NCBI GenBank assembly: GCA_963693315.1
Contig: OY856188.1
Coordinates: forward strand, 195,434,322-195,498,321
Length of the DNA stretch: 64,000 nucleotides
Direction: 5' to 3'
Source: Diogma glabrata
Lineage: Eukaryota; Arthropoda; Insecta; Diptera; Cylindrotomidae
In this document: positions 10,812 through 22,800 of the stretch, one piece after another
How positions within the stretch are numbered: position 1 is the stretch's first letter
Layout of the letters: every line of letters starts with the position of its first letter
The notes under the pieces: model-generated
Seen by the model: only the letters and a program-made list of their open reading frames with translations
What the model was told of the DNA's origin: nothing
Databases searched by the model: none
Made by a program: the position numbers and the translations under genes

Positions 10812-13800
10812 TCAAATAATAAAACATTAATTCATTGGGGTATATGTATGCCGGAATCATGTTCATCAATTGATATAGAGCATTTTCTATCGTCCGCAAC
10901 AGGTTATAATAATATAACCGTGACAAGTGATAAATGTACAATAAATGAGCCAATGAGGTTTACAAATGGTGATATTATATTTGGGTGAGTTTTGATAGTT
11001 GATACAGTTGTTAATATCAAATGTTAATAAAAAAAACTAGTGTTGCACCAGGGTACCTTAATATAATGACTGACAATTGAGTCTATAGGTGTTAGAAAAA
11101 AGACCGACAACATTTATTGATTTTAATAAATAAAATTTTATTTAGCAATTTGTAATGTTCATTTATTCATGAATTTTCATATATTTCTTAGAATTGATAG
11201 AAGCCTACCTAGGCTACTAGGTGCTCTATTTTTCGACTGTCGAAAATGAGATCGATATTGACATAAACGAATTTCCAATGACCAAGATTTTTATTTTAGT
11301 CAGTCTTTGAAAATATGGATGAGAACATAGAAATATACTATCCGTAATATTGATAGTATATAACTATCTACGAGGAAGAAAGATGCAGTACATTTTTGTA
11401 TTGTGGGATGGCCATTACAGGACAAGTCCGGCTGACTTCATTCGTCCTGAGAATTATAAAAAACTAAGAAATTAAATGGAAGTCAGGCTCAAACCCAAAC
11501 CCCGAGAAAGACTCTCAGGATCTACCGACTAAACTAGCCGGGCCAGAAAAAAATTTATTAAAAGAAAAAAAAACATAAAGAGTCAAAAACTAACAAAAAT
11601 AAGACCAAACAAAAAACATTATAAGGAGCCCAAAAAAATATACGCAAAAACAAATCTAAGAGAAAGAAACGAGAAAACAATTGTGATAGGTAGCAAAATA
11701 ATCGAGCTGATTCCAAAAAACCACAAAATCGATAGAAAAAAGCCAATTAAACAACAACATAATAAATAAAAAAAGGAGTTTTGGAGGAGTGCTTTGGTGA
11801 AATAAAGGCTAGAAGTTTCCTTCTTTAAAGCAGTTTTCCGGTAGTGTCTTTAAAGACACCACCGGAGCACCCGGTATCAAGAATAAATGTAGAGAATAGG
11901 TGTAGAAATAGAGAACGTCAGTCATAGGGGTCCAAACGACACTCGATCTATTTCCCTGTTATCGTCTACGCTTGCCCTACCCTCCAACAAGTTACGCTCT
12001 AAAGCCGTGTTTCTCAACCGTTGGTCTGCGGAAAAGATTTAATGGTCCGCGAACTTTTTATATTTATTATCAATTACAATTTTATTTTACTCGAGTGCTT
12101 CTTCACTCCACAATTGTGAATAATATTTCACAAATTAAATTTTTTTCTACATTAGCATATAAAAATTCTATTTTCATTCAGGCTTAATTCCTTGTGAAAA
12201 ATGTTTTTTAACTAGTGTTATATAATTTTCGCTAAATATTAAATTGCTGTAGCTATGGTATTTTCAGTTAGTTTTAAAGTTTTTAAATCAAAGCAACCAT
12301 GGAAAGATTGAAATTTATTTTGGATATTATGTTGTCGATTTCTAATTTAATAGTCTATAATAAATTTCGTTTATGTGTTTACTATCGTAGGAAAAATTTA
12401 AACTCCTATGCGAGATGAAAACGTTTTACGTTTACGTGAACAAATTTTAACTAACCAAAAAGCAGCAAATACATTATATATAATTTTAATACAGTTCTCA
12501 CTCGTATGAGTAAAGTTTTAATTTTTTTTATTTCACTTCTATGGAGTTGGTTTAATTATTTCTTCCATTCCATATGCAGGAAAAGAAAGTACTTAGTACT
12601 TTTTCGTCAATATTTTTTTTTATTTTAATAATAATGATTGCATAATTGGACAAACCATTCAGAAAAATAATCTATTTTATTTTTAACACGAAAGAGATTA
12701 TTTTTGAAGTAAAACTTAGAAGTTTGAGTATTTGAAAAAAATGTGTGCTTCTGGCAACTACAAATAAAGGTTTATTTTTGTTTCTTTACACCCAGAGAAA
12801 TTTCTCATCATAATTTATACATACGAATTGTATAATTACATTTTTGTAATTACTATTCTATATTATAAATAATGCACATAATGCATGCATAATTTCGGGT
12901 GAATTATACATAGATGGAATGATTTATGATATTACATCGATTAATATTTTACTCATAGTAAGAATGATTCCTAATTTTTTTTCAACGATTAATTACTAAC
13001 AATGCCTTACGTTTTGTGCACAAATAATAATAAATCATACGGTCGCCGAATAATTCAATTTTATTTGCTCTTATTTACTCTTCTTATGCTGTATCATCAG
13101 AATATACAACGTAAAGACTTCTGCGTCTAAAGTTCTTCTTTTTATAACATAAACGTAGTTTAGAATAGTAATGCGATTTAAAATACATTAAGAATAAACT
13201 TTTGCACTCTTAATGAGGACAAACGCTTAAATATGTAACAAAGAATAATAGTGCTTGTAATTAAAATATTTTGTTTTTTAAATGTTTGAGATCCCATTTA
13301 AATAATTGTTTCAGTTTTTAAAAATTACTATACAAGGTGAGTGAATGATTTTGTCTCAATGTACTGGGAGGATCGCATATCAATAGTGTTATAATCGTTT
13401 CTTAATTTTATTTTGTGTTTCTTTTTTTATATCTAGAAAAAAAGATAAAAAGTAAATGGATATTTTGCAAAAACCCGGCAAACATCCAAATTGTGAACTG
13501 GATTTTAAAACCTTTGAAAGGTAATATTCTAGACTTTATTTTGTATTTAATTTTAATTTGTATTTAAATCAGTATTTTAATAAGTGCTTTTGTTTTAGGG
13601 AAACAACTATAATTTCAAACAGTCTAGATTAGAGATAAATGAAAGATATACTAAAGCCAAATTTAGACAGTTTGGGAAGGATGCCTCTATGAAGTCTCTA
13701 CGGCAGTTCAACTCGCAGAAAATGATTAACAGTTTTAAATGATTTGTTTGAACTTTAATTTTTTTCTTTACTTTTTGTTAGATTGCATCGCGGGAAAGAA

Positions 13801-16800
13801 AATTATTTAATAATCAATTTATATTTGCGCATCTAGAGAAAAAACATCCACGAGTCCTCTTTCATTAATCTGCAAGACAGGCCGTCTCTAAATAATGACA
13901 AAGTGAGATTTAAATAAACAGCAACGCAGTTACGTTTAAACTTAACAGTTTTCATTATTTTTTCAGATTACAGACACACTGGTTCTTTATTTTCAACTAA
14001 ATGGAAGCATGCCCAAAAAGGATAAACAATTTTGGGAAAATCATTTATGGTCGATCTTTAACATTTATTATGGAGCAAAACCAACAAAATCAAAGATTTG
14101 AGTGTTGTTAAGATTTTTTTTTTCCCAATCACTTGTTTGTTGTTTTTATGTTTAAATTTTTTCTTATAAATAAATTTTTCTTATAAATAAATTAAGTTAA
14201 TTAAATTTGTAGTAAATGTCAATACTTAAATGCTTTTAAAATTATTGTTTTATAAAATTTTTATTCATCTATTATCAAAAAATTTATTATCTAGAGTTGC
14301 AATTAGAATTAAGTTGTTTAAATAGAATAATGTAAAATTTATTTTAAATAAATAAAGCTCAGTTTGGTAAAAATAAACTTATGTATTTTTTATTTAATTA
14401 AGAAATATTAAAAACAACTTTATTATTAAAAACAAATAATAATAACACAATCAACATATGTAAGTATAAGGTTCATGCATATTTCGGATTAATTATAAAT
14501 AACGACTATTAAATCATACAAATTAATGGATAATCTATTGTTAAAGATTATATTTATAATGTATAATTTGTACATTTGTCCCTAAAATTGCTTAAATTTA
14601 ATTCATAAATTCATCACAGAATAGTTTATGATTTATGCGGAAGAAGCATAAATATTATTTGTCAAATTTATAAAAACTTATTATACGAAAATGCATGATT
14701 TATGAAATTCGCCTCTTAGTTCTTTTTTACGCGGTCTTATGCATAGTTTATACGGTCATATGCATAATATAAGCAAGCATTTCTCTGGGTGTACAATTAA
14801 TTGTGTGCATTATTAGTCTCAATAAAATTAACAGCCTTTAATATTATTCTATTGCATGATTGCTGCGCAACACAATATTAGTATTTCATTGGATGTTTTA
14901 TGATATGTTTTATTTTTCGAGCAAAAGTTTACAAATTTGTAAATTTGCGATAGAATAAAATTTCATAAAAAACGAACCTTAATACAACGTTCTACCCTTC
15001 CAACAGAGTAAAATGTATTAATTTATATTAAGTTATTTTAAAATTCTTTAGAATATTAACTTAAACGAAAAAAAACAATGTTTGTTTTATTTTATGTTTT
15101 TTGTACCATTAGTTCCAAACAATTAAATAAATTTTATTCAATTTCGATACGTTTTTAATTGTTTGGTATTTTGAAAATGAAATGACCTACAATGAAAGAC
15201 ATCAAAGTTCTAACTACTAATATCAATGAGAATTGAGAAACCAAAAAACAATCATGAAAAAAATAATTTTTTTCACTATGGAAATTCAATTCAATTTAAC
15301 CGTAGTAGCTTTTGCGTTTTTCAATATTCGAGAGGGGGACATGCGCATTAGTTTGAATTTATTATTTTTTATAATCAGAGCGAAAATGTTTTTGGCTGAT
15401 TTTTCCATAAAATAATCTAATAATTTTTCCATAAAAAATAAAATCGAATTATTTATGAAATACAATCAAAAAATTTAGTTGTGAGTTCAATACAATCAAA
15501 TAAATTATTTTAATATTCATTCACGCAACAGAATAAAATTAACAGCTGTTTATTTTATTCTGTTAATACTAATAACGCACACAATTATGGTAAAAAAACA
15601 AAAATAAACCTATATTTAAATGCCGGAAACTATTTATTTGATTGTATTGAACTCCGAAATAAATTTGTTGTATTGTATTTTATAAATAAAAAATCAAAAA
15701 TAACATTAATACGCATGTCCCTCTCTCGAATATTGAAAAAGGCGAAAGCTACTATGATTAAATTGAATTAAATGTCCATTGTAAAAAAATTTAGTATTTT
15801 TTATGATTGCTTTTTGGTCTCTTAATTCGCATTAGTTTTAGTAGTTAGAACTTTGATGTTGTTCATAGTAGGTTGCTTGATTTTCAAAATATCAAACAAT
15901 TAAATAGGCATCGAAATTGAATAAAATTTATTTAACAGTTTGCAATTTATGGTACAATAAAATAAAATTTATCAATGAATTAAATTAAAAAAAATTATTT
16001 TAAATTAATACATGTTACGCTGTCGGAAACATAAAACGTTATACTGGGTTCGTGTTTAATTAATTTTATTCTCTCGCATATGTAAACTTTGACTCGAGAA
16101 ATAAAATATAGCATTAAATACATATAACATTAAACACTTACACAACACATAAATTACTTTTGCTTCGAATTAGGAGTAAGAACGATTTTTTGTTTGTTTT
16201 TGAAATAACAGAGTAAATTAGTGATATAAGTAGAGTTTTAAACTCTGTTTGTTACACATCGAAATTCGTTCTTTTCTTTGAACTTCTTGAAACTTTTTTC
16301 GTTCACTCCTGTTTAAATTGCATTTAGTATATAAGTGTGATTAAAATATAACCTGCACTTTCATCCATCTAACATGAAATATTTCGCAAAGTCCGCAATA
16401 GAATTTTAAAATATTTATTGGTCCGTAGCATGAAATCAGTTGAGAAACACTGCTCTAAAGAATAGAATTTTCGAAGACCTTGGAAGTTCAACTAAGTGAG
16501 CGTATAATATTTGGTGGTTATGACCTCATTGTGGACGTGGTGAAACAACTATGGTGACCTAAACTATCACCTAAAACATCATTTGGTAAACTATAACGGG
16601 CCAACAAGATCCGGACCATGTAACTTCACCACTCACGACCCTTTCACAGCAGTCATCAATTTCCACTCAACTAAGGTACGCAAGATCATAAACCCCGTTA
16701 GGAATACGTCTAAAAACCCTTCCTACTTTTGCGGCTATAAATTATATTTATGTCAGTGTGTCAAGGATTTATGGGTTCTGCTTTTCATCCCCAGAACAAT

Positions 16801-19800
16801 AACTCAACAAAAAACACACAAAAATTGTCTAAAATACAATGAACTATGGGGGCGTCAAGATTTACAAAAATCTTGCCTCTCGCCCACAGAACAACACACA
16901 AATACAAAAATTCAAACAAATTTTGATTTAAAAAAAAACAAATTTCAAATAAACAAAACAAGATTTAAAAATAGAAAACATGACCACAGGACAGAAACCG
17001 GGTCTTGTTCATTTGTTGAGCGTACCAATTACAGAATCCGTTGGGGAGGGCCGAGGGGGGCTAGAGAACTAGGATTAGGAGCCATAATGACTGATGTGTT
17101 GAACGCAACAAAGCGAGGGAAAAAAATAAAATCCAATTTTGGAATGAGAAACAGAAATGAAACATCCGAAATATAAAACAATTGCATTGAAGGTTGGCAG
17201 ACGTAATAGGACAAGTATAAACTGCACTTGAATGAACTGTAGACAAAAATTAAAATTCATAAAATTCTAAAATAAAGAACCAGACAAAGTCGATTTGATG
17301 GCAAAACAATTTAGAAAAAAAAACTACGTAAGAACTAAAAAAATTTTCACAAAAACAATTTCAAATTTACTTAAACTAAATTTCGAAATTTTCTTTAAGA
17401 AAATTTCAAGAATTAAAAAAAATCTAACCAAAAATAAAAATAAGCTTTTTCAATAAAAAATTATTTTGAAAACAAAATTCTAAAAAAAACTATGTTGGAG
17501 CTTGGTAGTTCAACGCAGTAGCTGCAGTTTGGTAGTAGTCGAGCTTATAACAACTCAAAACAAATAGAAAAAAAATTCAACAGAGAATTAAAAAATTTCA
17601 AACAACTCAGAACTTTAAAATATCTTAAAAATTAAAAAATCTAAAAAAATATGAAGTTCTAAAATTAAAAAAAAAAATTCAAAATTCAAAAAAACAAATT
17701 CAAAATATCAAAAAATTTTTTAAAAAATTGAAGACAATGGGAAAAAATTAATTAACGAGCATAGCAATGTAGATTATTCGTTCCGCCCAAGACCCACGGC
17801 CTAACGAAACATTCGCGGGAACCACCAATAACCAACAAGATCTATCACCTGCTTGTTCCGTCATCACGAACCTATCCTCGACAAAATAAAATTTTGCTTT
17901 AACTCGGAGTTCCCGAGATCGTAAAGTCCTTAAGGGCTAATTCTCATTCCTACGGTAGTCAACAACACAAAATTTAATACAGTTAAACTGTAAAACCGAA
18001 GAAATAAATTAGTAGTCTCCAGAACAACTCTGTTCAAATCCAAAGACCCAAACATCGTGGTTCTGGAGCCCCACGTTGTGCGGCATCTTGTAGTAGGAGG
18101 TTTGGTAGACCATGAAGGTCGTGTTTGCTAATGCTCTACCGCTAGCTCACTTGAGCGAAGGTTCTTCCGACCAACCTCTTAACAAGAAATTTGGAAACAA
18201 TTCACAAAATTTAATTTAATGCGTGCATTAGTTATCGCCCAGGATCTCCAGAAGCGAGTCTGCCATGTCACAAACCTCCCTATCTTATATCTACTTTCAC
18301 AATTTTTCTCTTTATTTTAGCACTTAAGTGTTATTACTTTTTCATAACAAAAATGTTTAACAATTAATTCAGTAAATTATTTGTGATATAACATCACCCC
18401 GATGGTAAATATCCCATCAAGAATAATATAAGAACTGAATCTAAAAAATTATGGAGCAAATTATGAAACTTTTTGCAATCCATACAATTTTCGACCGATC
18501 TAGTTTCGAACCAATGAGAAAATTTTAAACTTTAAAAAAGTTTACCATTCTCATCAGGTCTACCTAGCCGACTAGATAAACTACCAAAAAATGTCAACGT
18601 TGAATATAAACCAAAAATTAGGTTACAACTCTAGCGAAGTATAAAAACAAAAAATTTACATAAACATATATTTAATAGATTCAGGTTTAGTCAATTAATT
18701 TCTCTGGTGATCACTGTTTTGTTATACTCTAGACATACTAGTATTGAATTTTTTAACTCATATCGGTGAGAAGAAGATGACTAGTCTTCCCTTGTGTCTA
18801 TTGACACATAATCAACAATTAATCCAGTAAATTATTTGTGATATAACATCCCCACGATGGAAAATATCCCATCAAGAATAATAAAAGTGTTTGCTAATGA
18901 ACTCTACCGCTAGCTCACTTGAGCGAAGGTTCTTCCGACCAACCTCTTAACAAGAAATTTGGAAACAATTCACAAAATTTAATTTAATGCGTGCATTAGT
19001 TATCGCCCAGGATCTCTAGAAGCGAGTCTGCCATGTCACAAACCTCCCTATATTATATCTACTTTCACAATTTTTTTCTTTATTTTAGCACTTAAGTGTT
19101 ATTACTTTTTCATAACAAAAATGTTTAAACTACAAGCTTTTGTTTATTTCTTTTAATTTTGAAACAAATTTTATTAAGTGTTATCTAATCTCTAACCAAA
19201 CTACACAAATCCCATCTCACTAACCAGCTCAAGAATTCAAAACGAAATAACTAAATCTAACTCCTAGAGTTAGCAAAAATTGAAAAGAAATTCTTCCCAC
19301 GAAAAAAAAATTTTGGTTGCATTTTTTGGGTTCCGTTTTTTATACGGAACACTATTGGTGAGAGTAAAACGTGTTTTTCACATTATTTCGACTATCTCGA
19401 TTACTATAAATCCATGAACCTGAAATTTGGCATGCGTATAAAACTAATCTGTCCACACAAAATGAGGAGTTGAAAAATAAATAAAATGGTTTTCGTTTGG
19501 TTAACAGGGCTACGATGTGAGGCCTTTGAGAAAATACATTTTTATATCGAGTCAAGTAGGGTATCATATGAAAGGGCTTCACTTCAGTATTTCTAAAAAA
19601 TGTATTTTGGAATTTTACACCCCACCATTTGTGTAATTCTAAATAATGGCGTATGTTTTCTTTCCTCGATTAGCTCTGAGCCTAAGTAATCGAAAATCTT
19701 AAAAAGTATTTTGAATGATAGAAAAATTAGTAAGTTTTTAAAGAAAAATATAGTAAAGTACCAAATACTAATAATTATATTTATTAAGGGGGAGGATATG

Positions 19801-22800
19801 AGAAGGGGTAAATACACCATTTAAAACCTGGTTCAGTGGGGTGTCATTTGAAAGAGCACCAAAATTAAGAAACAGTACAATTTTTTTTAGAATTTTGCGA
19901 TTCACCGTTTTTGAATTATTCTAAAACAAGTGCAACAAAAAGTTAGTATACCCCGTTTATCCCCCGTTTAGTACGTTTCTTCTTTGATTGACAGGAAAAT
20001 TTGAAAAAACTCATAAAGATAGGAAATTTGATAAACCCTTAACGAAAAATATAACGAAGCTTCAAGTGATTTTATTTCTATGTGCTTAGGAGATGGGAGT
20101 GGGGAAGGGTGAAAAAAAGGTTTTTTGACCCGCATGAGTGGGATGTCATATGATAGAGCACCAAAATTAAGAAACATTACATTTTTTTTTAGAATTTTGC
20201 GATGCACCGTTTTTGAATTATTCCCAAAAAAGTGCAACAAAAAGTTGGCCCCGCCCCCTATACGTTTCATCGTTGATTGACAGAAAAATTTGAAAAAATT
20301 CATAGAGATAGGAAATTCGATAAACCCTTAATGAAAAATATAGAGAAGCCTCAAGTGATTTTATTTCTATGTGTTTAGGGAATGGGAGTGGGGAAGGGTG
20401 AAAAAAGGGTTTTTGGCTTGCATGAGTGTGGCGTCATTTGAAAGAACACCAAAATTAAGAAACATTACAATTTTTTTAGAACCTTGCGATGCACAGTTTT
20501 TCAATTATTGTCAAAAAAGTTCTATTTTTAATGTTAACACCACTCAACCCCTAAATTTCGTCGTTGATTAACAGAATTGAGTCGTTCCTTAGCTACCATA
20601 AACAGCTATGGATAACATTTAACCTAGTAACCAAGTAATATTTTTTATATCATTTCGATCAATTTGGATGAGATTGACATTTACTATTGATATTTACGAT
20701 GAACCATTTATTTTTTATGTGTCTATAGTCTGGCAATAGAAACCCTTTACAACACAACTTTATGTTAATTATTTGATATTGTTTTCTTTACATTCACGGA
20801 ACCCTTGACGAGCGAATTTTATTCGCACTTGTCTGACTTTTTTTTCTTATTATTTGTTTAATAAAAAAAGAAACACGAGAAAATTGTGTTACACTAGTAA
20901 CGGATGTAGAGGTGTTAAATGACAAATGTACTTGAGGATTTAATAAAATTGAAAAAGGACGGGACTAGAAGTCTTTAAAAATTTTCGAATATTACGGATT
21001 GTACATTACTATCTACGAGGTAGATAAATACATTTGTATAATGCGGTGTAATTACAATGCATTTGTATAATGCGGTGTGGCCGTTACAATCATCAGATCA
21101 CAAGATCATCAGAAGATTAGATCAATAGGTCTGATCATCTAGTCATTTGATCATATGATCCTCTGAAAATCTGATTTTCTGATCGTCTGATCATCTAATC
21201 ATCTGATCATCTGATCTGATCATCTAATCACTTGATCATCCGATCATCTGCTCATCTTGAATCTGATTATCAACTTAACATCTGATCATCTTATACTTAT
21301 CTGATAACCTGTCTAATAAAACTTTAGTGTTGTGGGCTTATTTAGATTGGAACCAGATGTAATATTTGAGTTTACTCACATTTTGCATCATCACATTTTT
21401 GTCAATATATTACTCGAGACAAAATCAATTTGTTTGTTGACAAATTGATTTTTATTTGAAGAACTTGTGTTTGATTTTAAGTTAGAAAAATGTTTAAATA
21501 ACCTTTAATAATCTTCCATTTTGATTTGCAAACTGATGCACAGCTAATTGGAATGATTTTGAATTTTTATCAATTATTCATTATAACTCAAACCATTTTC
21601 CAGTTTGAATATTTATTCCACCGCATATAAAACAAATCTCATTTAATACCACCAGACGTTTTTAAATTGTTAAATTTTTTGTGTCACAAACTTTCAACAT
21701 TTATAATTAATTTTTGTATATTTTACTGTTCTGTATTTTTTCAGCTGCATCATCTCATCGTTTGTATTAATGGTCCTCTTTAGTACAATTTATCATGTGT
21801 ACTTGATGTATCGTCCAATATCGTTAAAAGGACGTAACCGTAGTTATTTGGAAATGATTATTAAATCATTTTCAGTTGTTGGTAAGTAAATATTTTTATT
21901 TTATTTATATTATGTTGATTTAATTAAATTTTAATTTTCTTTTCTTGGATTTCATTCCGTTTATCGTTTTTATGATGAACCTTTGTGATGTAGTTTTAGG
22001 AATAATTCTTTTTAAAAAACAAACGCTTGGGGTGGTTGTTGTGCATTAATTTTCATGGGAGCCAATTTGCTGTTTTCCCATTGGTGGAAAAAATCGATTT
22101 TTGAATTTCACATATAAAGTTTCGGTTTCATGACCATATTATCCTTGACAATAATACTTACTGACTGAAATGTTACTCAAGAAAAAAAAAATTAAATTGA
22201 TTTAATTTAAATAAAATGCCAACAAAAAGAAACAATTTCAAATTTCTATTTAAATTCTTTGTTTTTTTCGTTTTGTTTTAGAAAACTTACATAAAATGGT
22301 AAAAGAAAGTTCTGATGATCTTGGATTAAGTAGTATAAATGGTATAAAAGCATTAGCCATGATATTCATAATAGCGAGTCATGCTTTAGTATTTATGATT
22401 GGTGGGCCAATACAAAATGCAGAGTTCTATGTTAGCCAAACGAAGCAAATACAAAATGCGTTTTTATTGAACTCGCCACTATTAGTTGATTCATTTTTAC
22501 TATTGGGAGGATTTTTATTCGCACGATTAATTCTTTTGGAAATGGATAAAAGACAAGGAAAAATTAATTTTGGGTTATTGTATATATTTCGTTATATTCG
22601 TTTAACACCAGCATATCTAGCTATGATTACGTTATATATGACATGGATGCCAAAATTAGGAGATGGACCAATATGGAAATCAAGAATTGGACTTGAACAA
22701 GAACGGTGTCAGGAATCGTGGTGGACAAATTTATTGTATATTAACAACTATGTTGGTATGGAAAAGCTTTGCATGTTTCAATCGTGGTATCTAGCTGCTG

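Larger units (their letters stand above)
12005..16452. mobile_element. Non-autonomous hAT DNA transposon with exact 8-bp target duplication
   Basis: The left end reads CCGTGTTTCTCAAC and the right end, inverted, CAGTGTTTCTCAAC, the usual hAT terminal sequence. Both ends are flanked by the same 8 bases CTCTAAAG (11997-12004 and 16453-16460), the target duplication length typical of hAT. No transposase was recognised in the 4448 bp. About 2.0 kb of it is a younger insertion (12789-14791), so the element proper is about 2.4 kb. It sits in the large intron of the acyltransferase gene. Confidence 0.9.

Noticed and set aside
16583..17176. 197-codon plus ORF in the large intron
   Set aside because: No domain or homologous text, basic and Asn/Lys-rich in line with A-rich DNA, located between transposon pieces.
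18055..18085. Possible tRNA-Lys gene from GGAGCCCCACGTTGTGCGGC
   Set aside because: No matching acceptor-stem 5' half, D arm or anticodon arm upstream; treated as a tRNA-derived fragment at most.
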